Counted from the stretch's first letter, positions 15,979-24,939 are shown. The stretch: DNA of 64,000 nucleotides from Thermoanaerobacterium butyriciformans (GCF_017874545.1 NZ_JAGGLT010000017.1:1-64000); one strand, 5' to 3'. A program made the numbers and translations. The notes: generated by a model not told the origin, from the sequence alone.

Positions 15979-17382
15979 ATGACAATATTAATAAATAGGA
16001 TAAAACGTATACTTGGTGATTTTGCTGAGAATGTCTATGTCGTAGGTGGAACTATAAGAGATAGGTTATCAAATAGAGAAATTAGTGATTATGATTTTGC
16101 TGTCATAGGCGATGTTGCATCAATATCAAAGATGGTGTCTGAAAAGCTAGGAGGTTCTTATGTCCCGTATGCAGAAGAAAGAGGAACGTATAAAGTTGTG
16201 TATGAAAAAATTATGATGGATTTCACACAATTAAGAGGCGAATACATAGAAGAAGATTTAAGACATAGAGATTTTACAATAAATGCAATGGCACTGAGAT
16301 TAAATGATTTTTTTGATAGCAATTTGATAATAGATCCATTTGGAGGGCTACGAGACCTTCAAAACAAAAAGATTAGATGTGTAAGCAAAGATTCATTTGA
16401 TGAGGATCCTTTAAGGATGCTTAGAGCAGTGAGATTTGCTTCTAAGTATAAATTTTCAATAGAAGAAGATACGAAAAATCTTATAAAGGAAAAATCAAAT
16501 CTGATTAGTAAAATCTCATCGGAAAGAATTATGAATGAGATATATGCAATATTAAAATCAAAAGAGTCATTTAAATATATAAAAATGATGGACGAGCTGG
16601 GTTTAATCGATTCAGTATTTCCTGAAATAAAAAACATGAAAGAATTAGGGGGATGCTATTATCAGGTTTTGGATTCATGGCATCATTCGCTTAAAACGAT
16701 TGAGGAATATGAAAATATAATACAGGAGCTTAGATTTCCTTCTGATATGACAAAAGTGATTTTATCTTACCTCAATAAAGATCTTTCTTCGGGGAATAAG
16801 TTAAAAGATGTATTAAAGCTTGCAGCTATGTTCCACGAAATTGGCAAGAAAGATGCAATTTATATTGATGCTGATAATCATATTCAATTTTACAATCACG
16901 ATGTAAAGGGAGAAAAAATTATATCAGGGATAACCAAAAGGTTAAAAATGGCTAAAAAAGAATCGTCTTTGATAAAAAAGATGGTCCTCTACCATGCAAA
17001 TCCATTTTCGATTTATGTAAATGGCATGTCGAATAAGACTATATTTAAATTTTTTTCTGATTTAGAAGATGATTCGATTGGTTGTTTGCTGTTGTCGCAG
17101 GCTGATGTTGTTGCTGCAATGAAGGGACAAAGCCGCTTAAATGAAGCTTCTTGCTATAGAAGTTTTATATTGAATATGCTTAGAAGGTACATGGACTTTG
17201 AAAGGACTAAGACACCACTTCTTACGCCGCTTGATATAATAGTCAATTTCGATCTTAAAGATTATAAGCTTTTAAATCAGATACTGTACGAATTGAGGAA
17301 AAATCAATTTTACGGTGAAATAGAAAGTAGAGAAGATGCAGTAAAATTTGTGGAAGAAAGAATGAAGATGGATAAAATCTAG
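15979..17382 (+). CDS. CCA tRNA nucleotidyltransferase / poly(A) polymerase family protein with HD domain
   Basis: A 467-residue class II nucleotidyltransferase. The head has VYVVGGTIRDRL, the catalytic DYDF carboxylates, and the neck motif RHRDFTINAMAL; EDPLRMLRAVRFASKY is the tRNA-binding neck signature. After residue about 200 an HD-type hydrolase domain follows (AAMFHEIGKKDA, then YNHDVKGE and VLYHANPF). The HD doublet is HE here. It could add CCA or only part of it, or polyadenylate RNA; sequence alone does not decide between CCA-, A- and poly(A)-adding enzymes. It is a single gene between spmB and the metG T-box. Confidence 0.85.
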   Translation: MTILINRIKRILGDFAENVYVVGGTIRDRLSNREISDYDFAVIGDVASISKMVSEKLGGSYVPYAEERGTYKVVYEKIMMDFTQLRGEYIEEDLRHRDFTINAMALRLNDFFDSNLIIDPFGGLRDLQNKKIRCVSKDSFDEDPLRMLRAVRFASKYKFSIEEDTKNLIKEKSNLISKISSERIMNEIYAILKSKESFKYIKMMDELGLIDSVFPEIKNMKELGGCYYQVLDSWHHSLKTIEEYENIIQELRFPSDMTKVILSYLNKDLSSGNKLKDVLKLAAMFHEIGKKDAIYIDADNHIQFYNHDVKGEKIISGITKRLKMAKKESSLIKKMVLYHANPFSIYVNGMSNKTIFKFFSDLEDDSIGCLLLSQADVVAAMKGQSRLNEASCYRSFILNMLRRYMDFERTKTPLLTPLDIIVNFDLKDYKLLNQILYELRKNQFYGEIESREDAVKFVEERMKMDKI

Positions 17383-17411
17383 TTGACAATACATTTGCGA
17401 TAAAGTATATT
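17383..17411 (+). promoter_or_regulatory. Strong sigma-A promoter of metG T-box transcript
   Basis: A perfect TTGACA (17383-17388), 17-base spacer and TATATT (17406-17411). It begins immediately after the upstream stop codon and about 35 bases before the T-box. Confidence 0.85.
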
Positions 17412-17439
17412 ATTATGTAACGATGTAAATAATATATTA

Positions 17440-17692
17440 AAAAGGCAATGAAGGGAAGAGTAGAAAGGAATTTCTCTTAAAGAGAGCTGGGTTAAGGTGA
17501 AAGCCAGTAGAGAATGAACTTTTGAACATGGACCTTGAGCTTCAAAGCTGAAACTAAGTAGGCTTTGGCGGGATTTCCCGTTACAGAGTAGGAGTGTGGC
17601 AGCACTTTACGAGGCATACTGCCGTGAGGCGTATGTGAAAAGGGTGGTAGCGCGATAAACTCGCCCCTTAGTGGGAGGCGGGTTTTTTTACG
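17440..17692 (+). ncRNA. T-box riboswitch (methionine, AUG specifier)
   Basis: The leader shows the order of T-box elements: an early AGAGTAGAAAGG segment, the GGTGAAAGCC (GNTG) box with CAGTAGAG, a candidate specifier ATG at 17528-17530 in the context GAACATGGACC, the CCCGTTA segment, the T-box AGGGTGGTAGCGCG (17641-17654), and a terminator stem ACTCGCC...GGAGGCGGGT with seven Ts (to 17690). Uncharged tRNA-Met would pair with the specifier and the T-box and favour antitermination. Downstream metG agrees with the AUG specifier. The T-box reads AGC where ACC is usual. Confidence 0.92.
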
Positions 17693-17729
17693 TCTTAAAA
17701 ATAAAAATTATAAGATGAGGAGGATTTTT

Positions 17730-19640
17730 ATGGCGAAGACTTTTTACATTACAACACCTATATATTATCCCAGTGATAAGCTACACATAGGTCATTCTTA
17801 TACGACTGTTGCTGCAGATGCGATGGCTCGGTTTAAAAGGCTGACAGGTTATGACGTGATGTTTTTGACAGGAACAGACGAGCACGGTCAGAAGATACAG
17901 AGAAAGGCTAAGGAAAAAGGCGTTACGCCGAAACAGTATGTTGATGAGATTGTGGCGTGGATAAAAGATTTGTGGAAGACGATGGACATAAGCAATGATA
18001 AGTTTATAAGGACGACGGACCAGCAGCATGAAGAAATCGTGCAAAAGATATTTACAAAGCTTTATGAAAAAGGCGACATATACAAAAGCGAATATGAAGG
18101 TTGGTACTGCACACCTTGTGAGACGTTTTGGACTGAGAAACAGCTTGTAGATGGGAACTGCCCAGATTGCGGCAGACCTGTAGAGCTTGTGAAAGAGGAA
18201 AGCTATTTCTTTAAGCTTTCAAATTACGCTGACAAACTTCTTAAATATTACGAGGAGCATCCTGACTTTATACAGCCTGAATCGAGGCTAAATGAGATGG
18301 TAAGCTTTATAAAGTCAGGTCTTGAGGACTTGTGCGTATCCAGAACGTCATTTGACTGGGGCGTAAAAGTTCCATTCGATCCAAAACACGTTGTATATGT
18401 TTGGATTGACGCACTTTCCAACTATATAACTGCATTGGGGTATTCTACAGACCACGACGAAGATTTCAAAAAATACTGGCCGGCAGATGTGCACCTTGTT
18501 GGAAAGGAAATCGTAAGATTCCACACCATTATATGGCCTGCAATGCTTATGGCGCTGGATTTGCCTCTACCTAAGAAGGTGTTTGGCCATGGCTGGCTTA
18601 TTTTAGAAGGCGGCAAGATGTCAAAGTCGAAGGGCAATGTGGTTGACCCGAAAGAGCTTGTGTCAAAATACGGTGTAGATGCTATAAGGTATTTTCTCTT
18701 AAGAGAAGTTCCGTTTGGGGCAGATGGCGTATTCTCAAATGAAGCCTTGATTTCCAGGATAAACTCTGACCTTGCCAATGATTTTGGAAATCTTCTAAGC
18801 AGGACTGTAACGATGGTAGAAAAATACTTCGACGGTGTAGTGCCTGAGGCTTTAGATAAAGACGATGTTGATAATGAGTTAATATCTATCGCAAATAATT
18901 TGCCAAAAGTTGTTGAAAGCTATATGGATAAGTTGCAGTTTTCAAATGCTCTTGCGGAGATTTGGAAGCTTGTAGGTCGTGCAAATAAATACATTGACGA
19001 GACGATGCCATGGGTATTGGCAAAAGATGAAAACAAAAAAGGAAGGCTTAAAACGGTTCTTTACAACCTTGTTGAATCGTTGAGGTTTGTCGCAGTTTTA
19101 ATAACGCCATTTATGCCAAATACGCCTATCAAGATATATGAACAGCTTGGAATTGGCAATGATTTAAGAACATGGGATAGCCTTAAATTCGGCTTACTGA
19201 AATCAGGCACAAAAGTCAAAAGAGGGGAGAATATTTTCCCAAGGATCGATGTAGAAAAGGAGCTTAAAGAAGCTGAAAAAGAATCTTCTAAAAAAGTAGA
19301 TGTAAAAGAAGAGACAAATTACATCAAAATAGATGATTTTGCAAAAATCGATTTGAGGGTTGCAGAAGTATTGGAAGCGGAAAAAGTAGAAGGCGCTGAT
19401 AAATTATTAAAGCTTAAGCTTAAAGTTGGTGATGAGGTAAGGCAAGTTGTGTCAGGGCTTGCACTGCATTACAAACCAGATGAACTTATAGGTAAAAAAC
19501 TCGTCCTCGTTGCAAATCTGGAGCCTAAAAAATTAAGAGGCATAGAATCATACGGAATGATTTTGGCGGCATCAAACGAAGGTAAGTTGACTGTTGTCAC
19601 TGTCGATAAAGATATAGAAAGCGGTGCGAAGGTGAAATAA
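17730..19640 (+). CDS. metG: Methionyl-tRNA synthetase
   Basis: A 636-residue class I synthetase that charges tRNA-Met. HIGH signature LHIGH at residues 18-22; zinc knuckle CTPCETFW...CPDCGR near residues 130-150; KMSKSKG at about residue 296; anticodon-binding helices to about 510; and a C-terminal EMAP/Trbp111-like tRNA-binding domain (IDDFAKIDLRVAEVLEAE) from about 535. ATG 17730 follows GAGGAGG; an in-frame start 15 bases earlier overlaps that site. Expression is under the T-box immediately upstream. In Bacillus metS has the same neighbours (abrB before, tatD/yabD after). Confidence 0.97.
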   Translation: MAKTFYITTPIYYPSDKLHIGHSYTTVAADAMARFKRLTGYDVMFLTGTDEHGQKIQRKAKEKGVTPKQYVDEIVAWIKDLWKTMDISNDKFIRTTDQQHEEIVQKIFTKLYEKGDIYKSEYEGWYCTPCETFWTEKQLVDGNCPDCGRPVELVKEESYFFKLSNYADKLLKYYEEHPDFIQPESRLNEMVSFIKSGLEDLCVSRTSFDWGVKVPFDPKHVVYVWIDALSNYITALGYSTDHDEDFKKYWPADVHLVGKEIVRFHTIIWPAMLMALDLPLPKKVFGHGWLILEGGKMSKSKGNVVDPKELVSKYGVDAIRYFLLREVPFGADGVFSNEALISRINSDLANDFGNLLSRTVTMVEKYFDGVVPEALDKDDVDNELISIANNLPKVVESYMDKLQFSNALAEIWKLVGRANKYIDETMPWVLAKDENKKGRLKTVLYNLVESLRFVAVLITPFMPNTPIKIYEQLGIGNDLRTWDSLKFGLLKSGTKVKRGENIFPRIDVEKELKEAEKESSKKVDVKEETNYIKIDDFAKIDLRVAEVLEAEKVEGADKLLKLKLKVGDEVRQVVSGLALHYKPDELIGKKLVLVANLEPKKLRGIESYGMILAASNEGKLTVVTVDKDIESGAKVK

Positions 19641-19645
19641 AAAGA

Positions 19646-19676
19646 AGGCGGGGTGATTCCCGCCATTATTTTTATC
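19646..19676 (+). terminator. metG terminator
   Basis: GGCGGG-GTGATT-CCCGCC followed by ATTATTTTTAT, directly after the metG stop. Confidence 0.88.
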
Positions 19677-19689
19677 TAATTGAACTACT

Positions 19690-19992
19690 TTAAGTGTTTT
19701 GCTTCTTATCATCTTTCGAATTTTTGTCTGAAGAACTATATGGTAATCCGGCTGCTAATCCAGTGAACAGGGCTAAGTAAAATGAAGATCTTTTTGGATA
19801 AAAGAAATCTAATATTAAAGCTATGACGACAATTGCTATAAAGCAGAAAAACTTAATTTTAGACTCTTTGTCTTTCGGTATGGAATACTTAAACACCCGT
19901 CCAGAAAAGCGTGCCATTTCAAAACCAATTAGAAAAATGATTAAACTTACTACAATACTTATTAGCCAAACATATAAACTCTTCAAGGACAA
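19690..19992 (-). CDS. Small membrane protein of unknown function
   Basis: A 100-residue protein, not recognised. It has an N-terminal membrane helix (residues 6-28), a positively charged loop, a second helix (about 48-63) and a weak third (70-84), then a hydrophilic Lys/Asp/Ser tail. The start is TTG 19992, supported by AAGGAGT upstream on the minus strand. It stands alone, converging on metG. Coding looks real from the ribosome site and the hydrophobic pattern, but no function can be offered. Confidence 0.6.
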   Translation of the reverse strand: MSLKSLYVWLISIVVSLIIFLIGFEMARFSGRVFKYSIPKDKESKIKFFCFIAIVVIALILDFFYPKRSSFYLALFTGLAAGLPYSSSDKNSKDDKKQNT

Positions 19993-20049
19993 ACTCCTTC
20001 CTTATGTTATTTACATTATAGAAATGATGCAAAATATTTCGTAGTACAA

Positions 20050-20081
20050 ATATATTGGGTATGTGCTGCATCGGCATACCA
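20050..20081 (-). terminator. Possible terminator of the propeller lipoprotein gene
   Basis: On the minus strand a 6-bp stem GGTATG / CATACC with an 11-base loop lies just after the stop codon, followed by an AT-rich but not T-rich stretch. Confidence 0.4.
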
Positions 20082-21131
20082 TCATTCAGAAAGGGTAATA
20101 AATTGTGTTATACCTTTATTATTTTCTAATTTAGTCCATGACAATACGTTACCCATTATGCTAGAAAAATTATTTGTTTTTATAGGGAAGTCTTGCAATT
20201 TACCTGTCTTAATGTTATATAATTCCAGTATTCCCATATTATCATACCACGTAATATATGTATCGTTTAACGATGGAAACCATCTTTCTACTGCATCGCC
20301 TTTTACAATTTCTACAGTATTTTTAGTTTTGAGATTGTATAAGGATATATGACTTTTATCAGATACCCATACAATATTCTCACCGTAAATATTTGGTGTG
20401 AATCCATTATCGCTTATTTTTGCAATTTTACTATTTGAAATATTGTATAGATAGACCTTGCCAACTTCGCTTTGCTCTTCGATTTTACCTTCATGCCATA
20501 CTATGTAATTGCCAAATATTTTTGGATGTCCAATATAACTATTTCCCAGTCCATCAATGCTTCTTATCACTTGCTTTTTGTCGTTTGCTAAATCGTATAA
20601 AATCAAAGAACACAGAATTTTGTTGTTTTGTATTTCATAAGTAGACCATACAAGCTTTGAGCTATCCAAAGACAGGTTTGGCTGTTGATTAAAGGATACT
20701 TTTGAAGCAGATTTTTCATTTAATTTTCCGTAGTCTATCTTTTTAATGGTTCCATTTTTTATATTATAGGCATATATTATCCAGTCATTGCCATATGGAT
20801 TATCAGATGCTTCTACCCAAGCAATATACTTTCCATCCGTAGCAGCATTTATTATATTTTTATCAGTATTAACTGGCTTTATCACTGGTTTAACTACACT
20901 TGTATTTAAATCATAGAAACCCAGTTCTGTTTTTTCATTGTTTTTGTTTTCTATTGACACCAATATTCTTTTTTTATATTTGTCAAATCCAAGAGGAATT
21001 GTATTTTGCGGAATGATTGAAGCATTATCTATATTAAGGCTTTTATGTATTTGACTATTAGTTTTTACATGACAAGACGTTAACAAAATGGACAATAAAA
21101 TGATAGACAAAATTATTATATTTTTTTTCAT
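20082..21131 (-). CDS. Beta-propeller lipoprotein (TolB/WD40-like), unknown function
   Basis: A 349-residue protein with a lipoprotein signal: KKNIIILSIILLSILLTSC, so Cys at about residue 20 should be lipidated and the protein held on the outer face of the membrane. The rest shows about six repeats with a strand ending in a Trp-containing motif: YIAWVEA, LVWSTYE, YIVWHEG, NIVWVSD, YITWYDN and VLSWTK. This suits a six-bladed propeller of the TolB/DUF5050 kind. ATG 21131 follows GGGAGGCAATGTA; longer in-frame starts lack a ribosome site. Ligand or partner unknown. Confidence 0.75.
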   Translation of the reverse strand: MKKNIIILSIILLSILLTSCHVKTNSQIHKSLNIDNASIIPQNTIPLGFDKYKKRILVSIENKNNEKTELGFYDLNTSVVKPVIKPVNTDKNIINAATDGKYIAWVEASDNPYGNDWIIYAYNIKNGTIKKIDYGKLNEKSASKVSFNQQPNLSLDSSKLVWSTYEIQNNKILCSLILYDLANDKKQVIRSIDGLGNSYIGHPKIFGNYIVWHEGKIEEQSEVGKVYLYNISNSKIAKISDNGFTPNIYGENIVWVSDKSHISLYNLKTKNTVEIVKGDAVERWFPSLNDTYITWYDNMGILELYNIKTGKLQDFPIKTNNFSSIMGNVLSWTKLENNKGITQFITLSE

Positions 21132-21244
21132 TACATTGCCTCCCGGTTTATTATAAAGCATGAAAGAAATATTTGTTAGTAAATAATACATTGAATTCAT
21201 CTGTTTGACTACATTATAACTCTAACTCCAACATTTGGGAAGTT

Positions 21245-21288
21245 CCGAAATCCGGCACATTTTTTATGAAGTAGGTGCCGATTTTCGG
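21245..21288. repeat. Imperfect inverted repeat in intergenic region
   Basis: CCGAAATCCGGCAC (21245-21258) and GTGCCGATTTTCGG (21275-21288) are inverted with 1-2 mismatches and a 16-base spacer. It is GC-richer than the surrounding sequence and is not followed by a T-run on either strand. Confidence 0.6.
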
Positions 21289-21367
21289 CATCTCAGTTTC
21301 TGCTTTACTAAGTTCGCCTAACATGTGTATATGTAAGACAAGCTTCAAGTTGTGCAATAAAAGTTTA

Positions 21368-22105
21368 TTACAATAAATGACTAAAATAAATAGATAAACG
21401 TTCGAAAATGCCTTTCTGCTTGAATTCTAACGGAGGAAGTCCATATAGAGTTTCATTGCTGCCTATTGTCTTATAATTTCCTTGTTTTGCTTTTTCTTGA
21501 ATATTACGCACTTTGTTCATAAAAGATTTTTTAATAATATCGCTGTTCACAAGTGTTTTTTCTTTTAGACCAGCATTTTGATCAGAGTAATACGGTGAAA
21601 AGGCCATCTCTTCTCCATTTTTATTAACAATCACAAATATATCACCGCCAAAATTCAGTAAAAAGCAGTCGTCAGGGTTAAAGTTGTTTTCACTTGCTAA
21701 TTTATAAATATTTTTGGTTAATGCTCCGCCAAAATCTACAACATGCCATTCTTCATTCTTCAATATGATTGAAAAATCGGTTATTACATTGTTTCCAGCT
21801 ATTACTGGGTATGTGTAAAATGGTTCACGAGTGACTTGCTCACTTATTTTTATTGAAGGATCATATTTATTAATATCAATAGTGGCCCATTGAATTGGAT
21901 TTCCCAGCTTTGCCATTGATACTTCATCTTTTGTTGTAAAATAAAAATCGCGGTATTCTGTATTAATGCTTTTAAGCAATGTTTTAAAGTTGTCTTGTGC
22001 GGCAATATTGGCTTGCACTTGAGGAGAGACAGCATAACTAATGGTACCAATAGAAAATATGATGAGCATGCACGATGTCGTAATCATAATTAATTTTCGT
22101 TTCAT
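21368..22105 (-). CDS. Secreted protein of unknown function
   Basis: A 245-residue protein with a typical Sec signal peptide (KRKLIMITTSCMLIIFSIGTISYA, cleavage after about residue 26) and a soluble remainder with no transmembrane segment. The mature part has mixed alpha/beta character and no motif I recognise. ATG 22105 follows AAGGGAGGAA. The neighbouring lipoprotein gene lies on the same strand after 236 bases containing an inverted repeat, so a shared role is possible but not shown. Confidence 0.7.
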   Translation of the reverse strand: MKRKLIMITTSCMLIIFSIGTISYAVSPQVQANIAAQDNFKTLLKSINTEYRDFYFTTKDEVSMAKLGNPIQWATIDINKYDPSIKISEQVTREPFYTYPVIAGNNVITDFSIILKNEEWHVVDFGGALTKNIYKLASENNFNPDDCFLLNFGGDIFVIVNKNGEEMAFSPYYSDQNAGLKEKTLVNSDIIKKSFMNKVRNIQEKAKQGNYKTIGSNETLYGLPPLEFKQKGIFERLSIYFSHLL

Positions 22106-22571
22106 TTATTTTTCCTCCCTTGTTTTATTTTTGGAGATATAAAAACATTGCACTATATTTTTCATTTTCAAATTACGCATTATTTACATTAATTTTAGCA
22201 TAACATAAAAACTAAAAATTAGTAGATATATGAATAAAATTAGTTGAATTTTCTTTTGTTTATATACAAAATATACCAGGCGATTTTTATTTAGCTATTG
22301 CTAAAATTAAACATTGATGCTATTATGAAGTTAATTTAAATTTTGGGGCAAATTACAAAGAATGTAATATGTAATAAGAGGTGGGATTTTTGTACTACTT
22401 GCTATTTACATGGCTAAATTTAAGATTATGGAAAGAAGTGATGACATGATGAATTGTAGATGCTCATCTGAACTTGCTTTTTTAGCATAGTGTGATTTTT
22501 CACTTTATACTTCGAATTAATAAAATATGTTAAAATAAAGATGACTATAAAAGCATTTAGGAGATGATTTT
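22106..22571. other. 466-base intergenic region
   Basis: AT-rich. The left end holds the ribosome site of the secreted-protein gene (minus strand); the right end holds the leader of tatD. Between 22391 and 22490 are two very short frames with plausible ribosome sites (a 19-codon TTG frame after AGAGGTGGGA, and a 14-codon ATG frame after GAAGTGATGAC). They are too short to support as genes. No RNA gene or repeat was recognised. Confidence 0.5.
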
Positions 22572-23339
22572 ATGATTATAGATTCACACGCACACCTGGA
22601 AGATGAAAAGTATGACGAAGATAGGGATGATGTTATAAAAAGGTGCAAAGATGAGCTTACAGTATTGATAAATGTAGGATCCAGCATTGAGACGTCAAAA
22701 AAATCGATTGAGCTTGCTGAAAATAATGGTTTTATATATGCTGCTATTGGCATTCACCCTGAGCATTCGCAAAGGGAGATAAATGACATTGGGGTTATTG
22801 AGGAATTGTTATCACAAGAAAAAGTTGTTGCTATAGGAGAGATAGGCCTTGACTATTATTACGGCGATCCACCAGTGGATTATCAGAAGCAATGCTTCAT
22901 AGAACAGATAAGGCTTGCCAAGAAGTATGATTTACCGATAGTAATCCACGATAGGGATGCACATGGAGATGTGTTTGATATTATCAAAAAAGAGTGGACA
23001 AGCAGTTTAAGAGGGGTTTTTCACAGCTATTCAGGCAGCAGCGAAATGGCATTTCAGTTGATTGAGATGAACTTTTGCATCTCATTGGGAGGACCAGTGA
23101 CATTTAAAAATGCGAAAAAAGCCGTTGATGTAGCTATGAAGGTGCCGATAGAAAAGTTATTAATTGAGACAGACAGCCCTTACTTAACGCCTGTGCCGTA
23201 TAGAGGGAAAAGAAATGAACCTACTAATGTAAAATACGTGGCAAAGAAAATAGCTGAGATAAAAAACATGGATTATGATGATGTATGCAATATTACTGCA
23301 TCAAATACTTTAAAATTATTTAATATTACTTTCAAATAA
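22572..23339 (+). CDS. tatD: TatD family metal-dependent DNase
   Basis: A 255-residue TIM-barrel hydrolase. Metal-binding residues are in the starting MIIDSHAHLED, VAIGEIGLDYYY (Glu), PIVIHDRDAH, GVFHSYSG and LIETDSPYL (Asp). The family acts as a 3'-5' deoxyribonuclease or quality-control nuclease. The equivalent Bacillus gene is yabD, also following metS. AGGAGATGA precedes ATG 22572. Confidence 0.93.
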   Translation: MIIDSHAHLEDEKYDEDRDDVIKRCKDELTVLINVGSSIETSKKSIELAENNGFIYAAIGIHPEHSQREINDIGVIEELLSQEKVVAIGEIGLDYYYGDPPVDYQKQCFIEQIRLAKKYDLPIVIHDRDAHGDVFDIIKKEWTSSLRGVFHSYSGSSEMAFQLIEMNFCISLGGPVTFKNAKKAVDVAMKVPIEKLLIETDSPYLTPVPYRGKRNEPTNVKYVAKKIAEIKNMDYDDVCNITASNTLKLFNITFK

Positions 23340-23416
23340 ATTATAGCAAATAAAATAGGTGAAACATATACTGTATTGAAATGGGATATTTCAATAATAA
23401 AGGGGGATATAAAAAG

Positions 23417-23695
23417 ATGTATCGAGATGATTTGAATGAAAATTCCATAAACGTTCCGCCTATTAATCCAGAACCATATACGGGTCCGATGCAGCCGCCT
23501 ATGGGAGGTATGCCTACAATGCCCTGCCCTCACGAACCACCTATGGGACCTATGCCAGGAATGCCAGGTATGCCAGGCATGATGCCACCTATGCCTTGTC
23601 CGCCAGAGCACATGAGTATGTTTATGGAAGCATATAATCATGTTTCTATGGCATATACGATAATGACACAAATGATGCAGATGATGCGCCCGTAA
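23417..23695 (+). CDS. Small Met/Pro/Gly-rich protein, unknown (possibly spore-associated)
   Basis: A 92-residue low-complexity protein. The centre (residues 15-65) is built from MP, PPM and PGM units with CPHEP and CPPEH; the C-terminal helix is methionine-rich (MTQMMQMMRP). ATG 23417 follows GGGGGAT. It has no signal peptide. Composition resembles clostridial coat- or exosporium-type proteins, but that is only a guess from composition. The stop codon lies inside the loop of a terminator hairpin. Confidence 0.65.
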   Translation: MYRDDLNENSINVPPINPEPYTGPMQPPMGGMPTMPCPHEPPMGPMPGMPGMPGMMPPMPCPPEHMSMFMEAYNHVSMAYTIMTQMMQMMRP

Positions 23696-23713
23696 AGGGC
23701 GTGTTTCTTTTTA
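23685..23713 (+). terminator. Terminator overlapping the stop of the Met/Pro-rich gene
   Basis: TGCGCCC-GTAAA-GGGCGTG followed by TTTCTTTTT. Confidence 0.8.
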
Positions 23714-23811
23714 AAAGAAACATAAATTTTTATGTATATAATACAATAATATAGTAGATAATATAAATGATAGATTAATATGGAAATGGAGATAATAATT
23801 ATGTAGTGAAT

Positions 23812-23840
23812 TTGACAAAAATAACGTAGTATATTAAAAT
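23812..23840 (+). promoter_or_regulatory. Sigma-A promoter of the yabE-like gene
   Basis: A perfect TTGACA (23812-23817), 17-base spacer and TAAAAT (23835-23840), about 40 bases before the start codon. Confidence 0.8.
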
Positions 23841-23879
23841 TATAAAAAGTCTTCCCAATAAATATTAGGAGGTTATGCA

Positions 23880-24887
23880 ATGGATACAAGCAACCGAAGA
23901 ATTTGGCCGGTTGCCTTTGTTGAGTTTGTCAAAAAACCGGCTGTAATTCTGATAGTGGCTGCATTGGTAATTTCGTTAGTAGGTATAGCTGTATACGTTA
24001 ACTTGAAAAAGCAAGTTACAATCACAGACAATGGCAAAACAATTGTTGCTACAACATTTAAAAGCACAGTTAAAGATTTATTAGCAGAGAAAAATATAAA
24101 GTTTAGAAAAGAAGATGTTATTACACCTTCATTAGATTCAAAATTAAAAGAAGGCATGAAGGTAAACATCAAAAGAGCATACCCCGTGGTAATTCACGTT
24201 GATGGAAAAGATATAACAATATACACAGTAAAGCCAACATTAAAAGATGTATTAGCACAAGGAAAAATCACACTAAGCCCTATCGATAGAATAAGCACCC
24301 CTATAAATAGCAAAACATACAGCGGCATGAATGTTACAATAACCAGAGTAGATGAAAAGATTGTTACACAAGATGAAGATATAGCTTACGAAGTACAGAC
24401 AGTAAAAAATGATGATATGGCAAGAGGACAGACGAAGGTTGTACAGGAAGGACAAAACGGAAAGCGTGAAAAAACAATAAAAATTACATATGAAGATGGA
24501 AAGGAAATATCACGCCAAGTTTTAAAAGATGTTGTAGTGCAAAACCCTATAACCGAGATAGTGCAGGTAGGTACATTGGGGCTTTTGACTACATCAAGGG
24601 GAGAGACCTATAGATATAGAGAGATGAAGATAATGGATGCTACAGGATACGACGCTCCGCCGGGTTCTTTAACTTATACAGGCGCTACAGTAAGGCGTGG
24701 CATAATTGCTGTTGATCCTCGTGTGATACCATTAGGTACCAGGTTATATGTTGAGGGGTATGGGCCTGGGGTTGCAGCAGATATTGGGGAAGCGATAAAA
24801 GGCAATATCATCGATTTGTTCTTTACATCGTATAAAGAAGCATGTAATTGGGGAAGACGAACTGTAAGAGTTTATATACTTAAATAG
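23880..24887 (+). CDS. yabE: YabE-like protein: DUF348 repeats, G5 domain, 3D domain
   Basis: A 335-residue envelope protein. One membrane helix (residues 20-42) anchors it; the exterior part has ubiquitin-like DUF348 repeats (around 47-160), a G5 domain (about 160-225) and a C-terminal 3D domain with its three Asp positions in MDATGYD, IIAVDPRVIPLGTRLYV and IIDLFF. 3D domains are related to MltA-type lytic transglycosylases, so peptidoglycan turnover is likely. YabE in Bacillus holds the same position after yabD. The ribosonuclease M5 gene that separates yabE from ksgA in Bacillus is missing. AGGAGGT precedes ATG 23880. Confidence 0.92.
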   Translation: MDTSNRRIWPVAFVEFVKKPAVILIVAALVISLVGIAVYVNLKKQVTITDNGKTIVATTFKSTVKDLLAEKNIKFRKEDVITPSLDSKLKEGMKVNIKRAYPVVIHVDGKDITIYTVKPTLKDVLAQGKITLSPIDRISTPINSKTYSGMNVTITRVDEKIVTQDEDIAYEVQTVKNDDMARGQTKVVQEGQNGKREKTIKITYEDGKEISRQVLKDVVVQNPITEIVQVGTLGLLTTSRGETYRYREMKIMDATGYDAPPGSLTYTGATVRRGIIAVDPRVIPLGTRLYVEGYGPGVAADIGEAIKGNIIDLFFTSYKEACNWGRRTVRVYILK

Positions 24888-24913
24888 ACAGGTTTTACCT
24901 GTCTTGTTTTTTA
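24886..24913 (+). terminator. Terminator of the yabE-like gene
   Basis: AGACAGG-TTTTA-CCTGTCT followed by TGTTTTTT; the left arm overlaps the stop codon. Confidence 0.85.
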
Positions 24914-24939
24914 AAAAAATAATGCGAGGTATTATAGAT

